Source of the DNA: an uncultured Flavobacteriaceae bacterium
GTDB taxonomy: Bacteria; Bacteroidota; Bacteroidia; Flavobacteriales; Flavobacteriaceae
NCBI GenBank assembly: GCA_943789305.1
Contig: CALSTP010000001.1
Span: forward strand, 1,195,178-1,259,177
DNA length: 64,000 bases
Reading direction: 5' to 3'
Under the pieces are notes generated by a model that was not told the origin of the DNA, did no database searches, and worked only from the letters and a program-made list of their open reading frames with translations. The position numbers were made by a program, and so were the translations under genes. Of this stretch, positions 50,006-58,658 are shown piece after piece; the first letter of the stretch is position 1; every line of letters starts with the position of its first letter.

Positions 50006-51445
50006 TTAGTCAATAACAAAACTAAAGCCAGTCGAGACACTAAAAGCTGATAATCCATCACTTCTTTGATAATTCTGATAACGCAAACTAATCATCTTCA
50101 AGGATATTTTGCCTAGTTTGTACTTAGAAAAAACATCTGTATAAACCAATGAACCTCCAATTTGACGGCTTGAAAATGCTGATAAATCATAATCTGAAGT
50201 GTAGAAATCTTGAGTCGAAAGATGCTGATTGTAGGATGCAAAATAATCTGTTGCTGTTTGATCATAATAACGAAATGAGGGAGTTAATTTCAACTTTAGA
50301 CTGAATTTGATTGGAAGTTCAAATTGAACAGTATTGGAATTGATTCCCCAATCATCAGAATATTTCCTGTAATAACTGCGCAAAACTATAAATTCATTTA
50401 AGTAATAATTTAGTCGCATCCCAAAAGGGAATTTAATTCGTGTTCTCGGTAAACGTTCTATATCGTCTGCTAAGTGGAAAATATCTTTGTTTGAGGGTTT
50501 TTCATAATTTGATATTGATCTGAAATTACCTATATAGAAATTTGGACGGTCAGCAAAGTAAACTCTTTGTAATGGGTTTGCTAACCATCCTTTCTGTATT
50601 ACATAGTCAGCAAAAAAAGAAAACTGCAAACGCTTACTTAGTATCTGAGAAAACTCAAGAGAAACCGAATATGAGTTACGATTAACATCATCAATTGAGG
50701 TGAAATTTGATGGGAGATACGATACAACGCCATTTCCTTCAGAATCCGTTACACTTACATTATAAAAATAGCTTCGATCATCTACCAAAAAACCATTACC
50801 ATAAATTTCAAATTCGTGAATTTCTGTTGGAATAATTGGTTTCCACTGATCTAAATAAACCTGAGTTTTTAGACTAAACTCGGTGTTTTTTTCATTCCAT
50901 AGTTGAGTAAATCCACCTCCAAAACCAAAGGATTCATAATCATACTCAAAAGAACCCCCAATGTTGGCGGACCAATACTGGTTTCGATCTTCAGATGCAT
51001 GAACATAAGATAAGTTAATTGAAGTAAGAATATCTTTTCTAGAGGCTCCAGAGGATGCGATCCAAGGAGAGCCCCCAGCTGGTACTCTACCGGAATTATC
51101 CTCATCATAACCACTTTCGGAAGCTCCTGTTTGATTGAAGGGATTTCCATTACTTGAACTTGCAGAAGTATAAGCAGATAAACCTGCATCAACGGTAAGA
51201 ACATCATCAACATTCAATGGAATACGGATTACCACAGTTGGGGCTGTATTTTGTAAATCTTCATTACCTATTCCCCCAGTTACTGATGCATGAACCCCTT
51301 CTTGTTCATAATATCCTATCAAAAGATCCACCTCTATTGCTTCAAGAACTTTCTTTTTGTAAGTAAAAATACTATCGTTTTGAGCATAACCCAAAAGACC
51401 AATACTCAAAAAAATATAAAAAAAAATTGATTTAATTACACCCAC
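50006..51445 (-). CDS. DUF3570 domain-containing outer-membrane beta-barrel
   Basis: I place the start at a GTG that overlaps the DUF4266 gene by 14 bases (VGVIKSIFFYIF, then a signal peptide ending LLGYAQN), giving 479 residues. An ATG eight codons upstream is an alternative. The protein is built of amphipathic strands and ends in FSVSTGFSFVID, a beta-barrel end. Near the N-terminus lie TSAS (about 93-96, in DAGLSAYTSASSS) and SGAS (about 132-135). These are similar to the S/T-G-A-T/S sites that ApbE flavinylates, and apbE is in the same operon. Function is unknown. Confidence 0.88.
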   Translation of the reverse strand: MGVIKSIFFYIFLSIGLLGYAQNDSIFTYKKKVLEAIEVDLLIGYYEQEGVHASVTGGIGNEDLQNTAPTVVIRIPLNVDDVLTVDAGLSAYTSASSSNGNPFNQTGASESGYDEDNSGRVPAGGSPWIASSGASRKDILTSINLSYVHASEDRNQYWSANIGGSFEYDYESFGFGGGFTQLWNEKNTEFSLKTQVYLDQWKPIIPTEIHEFEIYGNGFLVDDRSYFYNVSVTDSEGNGVVSYLPSNFTSIDDVNRNSYSVSLEFSQILSKRLQFSFFADYVIQKGWLANPLQRVYFADRPNFYIGNFRSISNYEKPSNKDIFHLADDIERLPRTRIKFPFGMRLNYYLNEFIVLRSYYRKYSDDWGINSNTVQFELPIKFSLKLKLTPSFRYYDQTATDYFASYNQHLSTQDFYTSDYDLSAFSSRQIGGSLVYTDVFSKYKLGKISLKMISLRYQNYQRSDGLSAFSVSTGFSFVID

Positions 51446-51650
51446 AACCTCCTCCGGTTTTACCTCCATTTGCTCCTGCTGCTGCTTCTCTATAGATATG
51501 ATAAGTAGTTTCGAAACGTTCAAATAATGGAGATTTCAATTCCATATCCAGATCATTCAAATAAACCTTATTATATTCCTTCACAGCAACACAACTGCTA
51601 CTTGAAAGAAGTACTACAAACAGTATTAATTTCAATTTAATTTTTTTCAA
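51432..51650 (-). CDS. DUF4266 small lipoprotein with Gly/Cys C-terminus
   Basis: The 72-residue protein has a lipoprotein signal ending at Cys20 (SSSSC-VAV). A conserved short body follows (NKVYLNDLDMELKS) and then a tail rich in Gly and Ala that ends GGGCGCN (Cys68 and Cys70 or nearby). It is the DUF4266 family, always small and usually next to DUF3570. The two terminal cysteines could bind a metal or take part in thiol exchange with the thioredoxin encoded two genes upstream; this is inference. It overlaps both neighbours by 14 bases. Confidence 0.85.
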   Translation of the reverse strand: MKKIKLKLILFVVLLSSSSCVAVKEYNKVYLNDLDMELKSPLFERFETTYHIYREAAAGANGGKTGGGCGCN

Positions 51651-52629
51651 TTTCTATGTTTTTAGATTTATAAATAACTCCATTATCATCAATCAATATG
51701 GCTTCTATGTTTGGAAGTTGATCAATTAAAAACATTCCAGACTCTACTCCCATCACAAAGGTTGCTGTAGCTAAAGCATCTGCCAGTTCTGCTTTATTGG
51801 CAAAAATAGTGGAACTTATAATTCCTTTTGATGGAATTCCTGTTCTTGGGTCAACAATATGACTAAAACGTTCTCCGTCTATTTGGGTAAATTTTTCATA
51901 ATTACCTGAAGTAACTACTGCATCATGTTCAAGTGAAAGCCAAGAAAATACTTTTTCTTTATTCATTGGATTTATTATTCCCACTGTCCAGGGTGAACCA
52001 TCTGGTTGTTTTCCCCAAGTGTTCATATCACCAGAGGCATTGATAATCCCTCCTTTTACTCCCCTACTGATCAATAACTTTTTAGCTTGGTCAGCAGCAT
52101 AACCTTTACCAATACCACCAAAACCTATTTTCATTCCCTTTTCTGGTAAAAAAACAGTGCTTTCTTTTTTGTTCAACTGTAATTTATGGAATCCCATTTT
52201 GGAAATTGAATTTTGAATAACCCCAAGGCCTGGCATTTCAGAAACTCCTCCATCAAAATTCCAAATTCGATCTATTGCAGCAAAAGTAATATCAAAAGCA
52301 CCCGAAGTAATTTTTGATATTTTTTGAGCTCTATCAATTAAATCAAAAAGTTCTTTCGAAACTTTAATGGGTTGAATTCCTGCATTACTGTTTATCTTAG
52401 CAGTTTCAGAATCTTTATCCCAAGAAGATATCAATTTTTCGATTCGAATAATTTCATTCTTTGCCTGATCAATATAGTTAGCTGCTGTCTTTTCATTTTC
52501 CATGACTACAGTTAACTCAAAAGCTGAACCCATGAGCATATGAGATTCTGAATATATCTGTTGAGAAAACAGGGATGAGAAAAATCCCAAGCCAATAATA
52601 ATCAGAAAATAAAAAGTTTTAATTTTCAA
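51637..52629 (-). CDS. apbE: FAD:protein FMN transferase ApbE
   Basis: The 330-residue length assumes a TTG start at 52629 (LKIKTFYFLIIIGLG, an N-terminal membrane or lipoprotein-like signal), because the longer frame runs inside the thioredoxin gene. ApbE motifs are SGAFDITFAAIDRIWNFDG, GIGKGYAADQA, INASGDMNTWG, TSGNYEKF and SHIVDPRTG. The enzyme attaches FMN covalently to Thr/Ser of exported proteins. No NQR, RNF or NosR target lies in the window, so the DUF3570 partner is a candidate target, which is inference. Confidence 0.9.
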   Translation of the reverse strand: MKIKTFYFLIIIGLGFFSSLFSQQIYSESHMLMGSAFELTVVMENEKTAANYIDQAKNEIIRIEKLISSWDKDSETAKINSNAGIQPIKVSKELFDLIDRAQKISKITSGAFDITFAAIDRIWNFDGGVSEMPGLGVIQNSISKMGFHKLQLNKKESTVFLPEKGMKIGFGGIGKGYAADQAKKLLISRGVKGGIINASGDMNTWGKQPDGSPWTVGIINPMNKEKVFSWLSLEHDAVVTSGNYEKFTQIDGERFSHIVDPRTGIPSKGIISSTIFANKAELADALATATFVMGVESGMFLIDQLPNIEAILIDDNGVIYKSKNIEIEKN

Positions 52630-52630
52630 T

Positions 52631-53071
52631 TTAAAATTGATTAATACGTGAAATATAATCTTTGGGTGGAGTTTTTTCATACCCCAAGCGACCCAACACA
52701 TTCTCATTAGAATCCATAACAACCACCAAAGGAAAATACCCATTTGGGTTATACTCAATTGCTAACATAGCATTACGTTTTTGAATTGAATCGTCTAGTT
52801 TGTTTTTTTTCCTTTTGGGAAAATCCGCACGAAAAAGGATATAGTTTTTTTTAGCATAATCATTAAAGGCAGGGTCTTTCCAAATTTCTTTCTCCAATTT
52901 GATGCAAGGAATACACCAATCAGAACCTGAAAAAACTAAAATCAACTTCTTGTTTTCTTTTTTTGCCTCAACTTTTGCTTCATCCCAATTGGTTCGCCAA
53001 TCTTGTGCCAATAGGTTAAAAGGCATCATTATAACTAATCCATAAAAGAAAAATAAAACCTTCTTTTTCAT
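52631..53071 (-). CDS. Exported thioredoxin-family protein (WCIPC)
   Basis: The 146-residue protein has a signal peptide (residues 1-22, ending NLLAQDW) and a thioredoxin fold with Trp52-Cys53-Ile-Pro-Cys56 and cis-Pro region NGYFPLVVVMD. It resembles the DsbD-gamma/TlpA-like group that keeps periplasmic thiols reduced. It overlaps the upstream lipoprotein stop by 1 base and sits 1 base from the apbE start, so translation is coupled. Confidence 0.9.
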   Translation of the reverse strand: MKKKVLFFFYGLVIMMPFNLLAQDWRTNWDEAKVEAKKENKKLILVFSGSDWCIPCIKLEKEIWKDPAFNDYAKKNYILFRADFPKRKKNKLDDSIQKRNAMLAIEYNPNGYFPLVVVMDSNENVLGRLGYEKTPPKDYISRINQF

Positions 53072-53892
53072 TAATTTTGAGTTGAGCGTTCATAGGTAAA
53101 CCCTCCATTTTTTCCTTTTGCCCATGAAATTATTTTTACTGAAAGGTAGATATCATCTGTGATCAGATGTAAAACCATGTTTTTACCTACTGCATTAATG
53201 GGTTTTCCTGTTGCTGCCCTAAAAGGCTCAAAAACTAAAGTTGATATTTCATCAATTGTTCCCAAAGCCCACTCGGAACCAACTGGACTATTATCTTTAT
53301 CATAGGACGATTCTACAACAATATTATAGAATTGTCCTCCATCATTACCTCTTGTGATTTTTACATTATCAGTAATATAATCTTGACTACTAGTCAATGT
53401 TGGATCTGCTCCATTCTCTTTTGAAAAGGTAATAATCTCTCCATCCCATATATTATATTGTATAACTCTTGTCAAGTTTATGGTTACTGTGATATCTTTT
53501 ATAATATTTCCAGAAGTTATGCGAACATTAGCTGTCAAACTTTGAACATTTTGAAAAACAAAAAGAGAAGGGTCTGCGACTGTTACTTCACCTGTTGAAC
53601 TATTGACTTCTAATGCATCTGGAACGCTTTGAGATATAATACTGAATTCAAGTGTTCCTTGATTTACTGAGGCTTCAATGCTGCCAAGAGAAGCACCATC
53701 TTCTGGGTTTTCAGGAATTGTGACCAAAAAATCTGAGGCGGTAATTACTATTATAACTTCATTTGAAGTGTTATCAAATGTAGTGTTATCGTCATAACCT
53801 CCCCCACAAGAAAATACAAAAAATAAGTTAAATAGTTTTAGGATTATTGAACTTGATTTGGGAATCAAAGATTTTATCAATTTATTCTTCAT
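53071..53892 (-). CDS. Cadherin-like domain lipoprotein
   Basis: The 273-residue protein has a lipobox ending at Cys29 (FVFSC-GGG). A cadherin-like repeat follows at about residues 55-140 (TIPENPEDGASLG, LEFSI, ALEVNSSTGEVTV). A C-terminal 120-residue domain of unknown type has a repeated acidic motif (FSKENGAD, ITRGNDGGQFYNI). It is first in the five-gene run. It is probably exposed on the outer membrane or periplasm. Function is unknown. Confidence 0.75.
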   Translation of the reverse strand: MKNKLIKSLIPKSSSIILKLFNLFFVFSCGGGYDDNTTFDNTSNEVIIVITASDFLVTIPENPEDGASLGSIEASVNQGTLEFSIISQSVPDALEVNSSTGEVTVADPSLFVFQNVQSLTANVRITSGNIIKDITVTINLTRVIQYNIWDGEIITFSKENGADPTLTSSQDYITDNVKITRGNDGGQFYNIVVESSYDKDNSPVGSEWALGTIDEISTLVFEPFRAATGKPINAVGKNMVLHLITDDIYLSVKIISWAKGKNGGFTYERSTQN

Positions 53893-53924
53893 AACTAAAG
53901 TTATGAAAAATTATGTAAAAAGTT

Positions 53925-55106
53925 TCAAGAATAATAAAATTTTCCGTGAGTCCCTCGGATAGTTAATTCCTTTTGATATGATTTCTCTACTCTTCCCACG
54001 ATTTTGGCCTGTACATCGAAAGACTCTGATATCTTAATGATTTCTTCTGCAAGTGCAGGAGCTACATAGAGCTCCATTCGGTGTCCCATATTAAATACCT
54101 CGTACATTTCCTTCCAGGAGGTTCCTGATTCTTCTTGTATCATTTTAAACAAAGGGGGAGTATCAAATAGATTATCTTTGATGATATGTAAGGCATCAAT
54201 AAAATGTAAAATCTTAGTTTGTGCACCACCACTGCAATGCACCATTCCATGAAGTTGATTCCGGTCAACAGTATTCAATATTTCCTGAATAATGGGTGCA
54301 TAGGTTCGAGTTGGTGAAAGCACAAGCTTACCAGCATTCAAAGTACTATCTTGAACAATATCTGTCAAATTTTTAGATCCAGAATAGATGAGGTTTTCAG
54401 GTACACTTGCATCAAAAGTTTCGGGGTATTTATTTTTCAAGTTTTTATTGAACACATCATGCCGAGCTGAAGTAAGTCCATTACTTCCCATCCCTCCATT
54501 GTATTCTTTTTCATAGGTAGCCTGACCAAAAGATGCCAAACCAACAATAACATCACCCGCTTGAATTTTGGCGTTGTCAATAACATCTGATCGATTCATA
54601 CGGGCAGTTACCGTTGAATCTACAATGATAGTTTGTACCAAATCTCCTACATCAGCAGTTTCACCTCCGGTACTGTGAATGGACACCCCATAGTCTTTTA
54701 ATTCTTCAATTAATTCCTCTGTTCCGTTGATTATGGCTGCTAAAACTTCTCCTGGAATCCTGTTCTTATTTCTACCTATAGTAGATGATAACAATATATT
54801 TTGCGAAGCTCCTACACAAAGCAAATCGTCGATGTTCATGATCAGAGCATCTTGTGCTACTCCTTTCCAAACAGATAAATCTCCAGTTTCTTTCCAATAA
54901 GCATAGGCAAGTGATGATTTGGTCCCTGCTCCATCGGCATGCATAACGATACAGTGATCTTCGCTTCCAGTCAAATGATCTGGAACTATTTTACAAAAAG
55001 CTTTAGGAAAAAGACCTTTGTTAATGTTTTTAATGGCATTATGAACATCTTCTTTTTGGGCTGAAACGCCCCTAAGGCGATATCGATCACTGGAGATTTT
55101 ACTCAT
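53925..55106 (-). CDS. purM: Phosphoribosylformylglycinamidine cyclo-ligase (AIR synthase)
   Basis: The 393-residue protein is the longer Bacteroidota form of PurM. It keeps the N-terminal substrate segment HADGAGTKSSLAY, NIDDLLCVGA, STGGETADVGD, VGLASFGQATYEKEYNGGMGSNG (glycine-rich loop) and a C-terminal MGHRMELYV. It makes aminoimidazole ribonucleotide in de novo purine synthesis. It is transcribed leftwards after glnN with an 88-base gap and a separate promoter is likely. Confidence 0.92.
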   Translation of the reverse strand: MSKISSDRYRLRGVSAQKEDVHNAIKNINKGLFPKAFCKIVPDHLTGSEDHCIVMHADGAGTKSSLAYAYWKETGDLSVWKGVAQDALIMNIDDLLCVGASQNILLSSTIGRNKNRIPGEVLAAIINGTEELIEELKDYGVSIHSTGGETADVGDLVQTIIVDSTVTARMNRSDVIDNAKIQAGDVIVGLASFGQATYEKEYNGGMGSNGLTSARHDVFNKNLKNKYPETFDASVPENLIYSGSKNLTDIVQDSTLNAGKLVLSPTRTYAPIIQEILNTVDRNQLHGMVHCSGGAQTKILHFIDALHIIKDNLFDTPPLFKMIQEESGTSWKEMYEVFNMGHRMELYVAPALAEEIIKISESFDVQAKIVGRVEKSYQKELTIRGTHGKFYYS

Positions 55107-55194
55107 ACAAGCTTTTGTTTAGTTCAAAAATACATCAATTTATTTCCTTTACCTAAAGCTAATTTAGACCCTTTTATCTTCGGCTCAGAATTCA

Positions 55195-57381
55195 TTAACG
55201 CGAAAAAAGAAGTTCTCTATATTTTGCTAGGGGCCATTTGGAATTATCAACCAAGAGTTCAAGTTTATCACAATGATATCGAATGGTATCAAAGTAGGGT
55301 TTTACCTGAGTATGATAAGCATTTGCTTTATCAAAATTATCTTCTATAAGGTTTGCTTTCTTTCTTTCTGCAATCATCTTACTTACCCCAGTATTGATCT
55401 GCTCTATATGACCTGAAATACGTTCAATCAGCAACATTTGCTCTTTCGCATACATCTCAAAACTAGAATCATAAATTTCTTTAAGTCCTTTAACGTTTTC
55501 AATCAACGTATTTTGATATTGAATTGCAGTAGGAATGATATGATTTCTGGCAATATCTCCCAAAGTTCTACCTTCTATTTGCAGGGTAAGTATATATTGT
55601 TGTAAATCTATTTCAACCCTTGCATCAAGTTCTCTCTTACTGAATACATTTAAATTTTTGAAAAGTTCAACACTTTTTTTGGAGCTATACTCCTTGAGCG
55701 CATCTGGAGTAGAGGTTAAAGGACTTAAACCTCTTTTTTTAGCTTGTTTTATCCATGATTCACTGTATCCATCTCCTTCAAAAAGAATTGTTCGTATGTA
55801 TTTAATAGAATCCCGCAATTCATTAAAAATCGCATCATCTTTTTTCATCTTGGGGTTTTGAAGATGTAAATCTACTTTTTTCTTAAAATCAATTAATTGT
55901 TCTGCAACAATAGAATTTAAAACCGTCATGGGTTTGGCACAGTTTGTTTTGGAACCAACTGCTCTAAATTCAAATTTATTCCCAGTAAATGCAAACGGTG
56001 AGGTTCTATTTCGATCTGTATTATCTAAAAGTATTTCAGGAATTTTACCGATTACATTAAGCTTCAAGTCTGTTTTTTCTTTTGGGGAAAGTTTACCTTT
56101 CGATACTTGCTCCAAATTGTTAAGTACTTCGGTTAGTTGTTCCCCAATGAAAACAGAAATTATTGGCAGTGGAGCTTCATCGGTTCCCAAACGCAATTCA
56201 TTACTTGCCGATACGATACTTGCTTGAAGTAAAGACTCATGTTTCATTACAGCAGCAATAGTATTTATAAAAAAGGTTAAGAATTGTAAGTTATTCATCG
56301 GAGTTTTACCTGGGCTAAGTAAATTTATTCCAGTATTTGTTTTCAGTGACCAGTTGTTGTGTTTCCCAGAGCCGTTGATTCCAGAAAAAGGTTTTTCGTG
56401 CAGAAGAACTGTAAAATTATGTTTTTCAGCAATTTTATTCATTAAATCTGTGAGCAGTGCATTGTGGTCAACTGATAGATTAACTTCTTCATAAATGGGT
56501 GCTAATTCAAATTGAGCTGGAGCTACTTCGTTGTGTCTGGTTTTTACAGGGATTCCCAAAATCAAACTATGATGTTCTAATTCCTGCATAAATGCTAAAA
56601 CTCGTGGAGGAATAGAGCCAAAATAATGATCGTTTAATTGTTGACCTTTGGAGGACTCGTGTCCCATCAAAGTCCGACCTGTCAAAATCAAATCAGGACG
56701 AGATGTTGCAAGGGTTCGATCCACCAAAAAATATTCTTGTTCCCACCCCAAAGTTGCTAATACTTTTAAAGTGTTTTTATCAAAAAACTTTGCAATATCA
56801 GTAGCTGCTTTATCTAAAGCAGAAGTTGAACGCAACAAGGGTGTTTTATAATCCAATGCCTCTCCTGTGTATGAAACAAAAATAGTGGGTATACAAAGGG
56901 TATTCCCATAAATAAAGGCTGGAGAAGTTGGATCCCAAGCTGTATATCCTCTGGCCTCAAAAGTATTTCGAATCCCTCCACTTGGAAAGCTAGAAGCATC
57001 CGGATCTTGTTGTACCAATTGACTACCATCAAAACGCTCAATAGCCTCTGAAGTGTTTGATAAGTCAAAAAAGGATTCGTGTTTTTCTGCTGTTGCTCCA
57101 GTTAGTGGTTGAAACCAATGTGTGTAATGAGTAACGTTTTTAGAAGATGCCCAAGATTTCATTGCAGCAGCAATTTGATCAGCCAAGGATCTTGATATTT
57201 TGGTTCCCTTAAAAATTGCCTTTGACACTTCATTATAAGCTTGTTGGTTAAGAGAACGTTGCAGAACTATGTCGTTGAAAACGTTTTGAGCATATTGAGG
57301 AGAGGTTGAATATTCAGCATCTGAAATCTTAGCTTTTGTTTTTGCTAATTTATTGAGTGCATCAAATCGAATTGAATTCAT
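55195..57381 (-). CDS. glnN: Glutamine synthetase type III
   Basis: The 728-residue subunit is the usual size for GSIII, known from Bacteroidota and cyanobacteria. It has the N-terminal domain FRGTRGYTAWD-type (RNTFEARGYTAWDPTSP), GWEQEYFLVDR, NEVAPAQFELAPIYEE, FSGINGSGKHNNWSL and NRTSPFAFTGNKFEFRAVGS. It is dodecameric in relatives. It is divergent from the type II enzyme gene, with 213 bases between starts. A -7 element TACCTTTG lies 27 bases before the start. Confidence 0.97.
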   Translation of the reverse strand: MNSIRFDALNKLAKTKAKISDAEYSTSPQYAQNVFNDIVLQRSLNQQAYNEVSKAIFKGTKISRSLADQIAAAMKSWASSKNVTHYTHWFQPLTGATAEKHESFFDLSNTSEAIERFDGSQLVQQDPDASSFPSGGIRNTFEARGYTAWDPTSPAFIYGNTLCIPTIFVSYTGEALDYKTPLLRSTSALDKAATDIAKFFDKNTLKVLATLGWEQEYFLVDRTLATSRPDLILTGRTLMGHESSKGQQLNDHYFGSIPPRVLAFMQELEHHSLILGIPVKTRHNEVAPAQFELAPIYEEVNLSVDHNALLTDLMNKIAEKHNFTVLLHEKPFSGINGSGKHNNWSLKTNTGINLLSPGKTPMNNLQFLTFFINTIAAVMKHESLLQASIVSASNELRLGTDEAPLPIISVFIGEQLTEVLNNLEQVSKGKLSPKEKTDLKLNVIGKIPEILLDNTDRNRTSPFAFTGNKFEFRAVGSKTNCAKPMTVLNSIVAEQLIDFKKKVDLHLQNPKMKKDDAIFNELRDSIKYIRTILFEGDGYSESWIKQAKKRGLSPLTSTPDALKEYSSKKSVELFKNLNVFSKRELDARVEIDLQQYILTLQIEGRTLGDIARNHIIPTAIQYQNTLIENVKGLKEIYDSSFEMYAKEQMLLIERISGHIEQINTGVSKMIAERKKANLIEDNFDKANAYHTQVKPYFDTIRYHCDKLELLVDNSKWPLAKYRELLFSR

Positions 57382-57407
57382 TCTTTGGGTTGTTAAAAAT
57401 ATTATTT

Positions 57408-57415
57408 CAAAGGTA
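57408..57415 (-). promoter_or_regulatory. -7 element of glnN (TACCTTTG)
   Basis: Minus-strand TACCTTTG lies 27 bases upstream of the glnN ATG and matches TAnnTTTG. A convincing TTG at -33 was not found, which would fit an activator-dependent promoter. Confidence 0.45.
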
Positions 57416-57559
57416 TTTATTTTTTAAAATCTGAAGTCATTTCAATGTAATTTTTACAATAAATATAATTTACCCCCCTAAAATTTGGGTTATTAATAAA
57501 AGTTAATAAATATGTTAAGATTTATACCCCTTAAAAAAGAACCACATAGCCAAAAAAAT

Positions 57560-57567
57560 TAAATTTG
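57560..57567 (+). promoter_or_regulatory. -7 element of the type II glutamine synthetase gene (TAAATTTG)
   Basis: TAAATTTG lies 28 bases before the ATG. No TTG is present at the expected -33 position. Instead TATACCCC (57523-57530) lies about 30 bases upstream of the -7 site, the right place for an activator site. Confidence 0.45.
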
Positions 57568-57594
57568 TAAACATAAAGTAAAAAAAATACAATT

Positions 57595-58605
57595 ATGAGT
57601 AAATCTAAATTAGAGTATATCTGGTTGGATGGTTACAAACCAACTTCCAATTTACGTAGTAAAACAAAAGTAGTTGACGATTTTAACGGAACATTAGAAG
57701 AGTGTCCTGTGTGGTCATTTGACGGTTCCTCAACTCAACAAGCAGAAGGAGGATCTTCGGATTGCTTGTTAAAGCCTGTTGCAATTTACCCAGATCCTGT
57801 TCGAAGAAACGGATTTTTGGTAATGACTGAAGTTTTAAATGCTGATGGAAGCGCTCATGAATCAAATGCGAGAGCCACTATTAATGACGATGATAATGAT
57901 TTTTGGTTCGGTTTTGAACAAGAATACTTCATTATGGATTCTGAAACCCAATTACCTTTAGGCTTCCCTGTAGGAGGATATCCTGGGCCACAAGGAATGT
58001 ACTACTGTTCTGTGGGAGGAAAAAACACTCATGGAAGAGACTTTGTTGAGGAACATGCTGATCTTTGTATTGATGCAGGACTTAATTTTGAAGGAATCAA
58101 CCAAGAGGTTGCAAGTGGACAATGGGAATTCCAATTATTTGCTAAAGGTGCAAAAAAGGCAGGTGATGAAATCTGGGTTGCTCGTTACCTTCTAGATCGT
58201 TTGACTGAACAATATGGATATTACATAGAATATCATCCAAAACCTGTAAAAGGAGATTGGAATGGTTCTGGGATGCATGCTAATTTTTCTAATACAACTC
58301 TTAGAACTTGTGGTGATAAAGCTACTTATGAAAAAATTTGTGAAGCATTCAGACCCGTCACAAAAGAACACATCGAAGTTTATGGTCAACACAACGAACA
58401 ACGTTTAACAGGACTCCATGAAACAGCTTCAATATCAGACTTTAGTTACGGAATATCTGATCGTGGTGCTTCTATTCGTATTCCAATTATAACTGTTGAA
58501 AATAATTGGAAAGGTTGGTTAGAGGACAGAAGACCAGCTTCTAATGGAGATCCATACAAAATTGCTGCACGTATTGTAAAAACTGTTAAATCTGCGAAAA
58601 TATAG
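57595..58605 (+). CDS. Glutamine synthetase, eukaryote-like type II
   Basis: The 336-residue protein has beta-grasp and catalytic domains of GSII, which is otherwise mainly eukaryotic. Visible motifs are WSFDGSSTQQAEGGSSDC, FWFGFEQEYF, GINQEVASGQWEFQ, KPVKGDWNGSGMHANFS (phosphate-binding), HNEQRLTGLHET and RGASIRIP. All catalytic regions are intact. It is divergent from glnN, and a terminator follows. Having both GSII and GSIII allows different affinity or control of ammonia assimilation. Confidence 0.95.
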   Translation: MSKSKLEYIWLDGYKPTSNLRSKTKVVDDFNGTLEECPVWSFDGSSTQQAEGGSSDCLLKPVAIYPDPVRRNGFLVMTEVLNADGSAHESNARATINDDDNDFWFGFEQEYFIMDSETQLPLGFPVGGYPGPQGMYYCSVGGKNTHGRDFVEEHADLCIDAGLNFEGINQEVASGQWEFQLFAKGAKKAGDEIWVARYLLDRLTEQYGYYIEYHPKPVKGDWNGSGMHANFSNTTLRTCGDKATYEKICEAFRPVTKEHIEVYGQHNEQRLTGLHETASISDFSYGISDRGASIRIPIITVENNWKGWLEDRRPASNGDPYKIAARIVKTVKSAKI

Positions 58606-58626
58606 TTAAAGTAGTTTTAATAGAGT

Positions 58627-58658
58627 AAAAAAAGCATCCTCAATAGGATGCTTTTTTT
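58627..58658. terminator. Bidirectional terminator between the GSII and Ca/Na antiporter genes
   Basis: AAAAAGCATCCT-CAAT-AGGATGCTTTTT is a perfect stem of at least 12 bp with A- and T-tracts on either side, between convergent genes. Confidence 0.88.
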
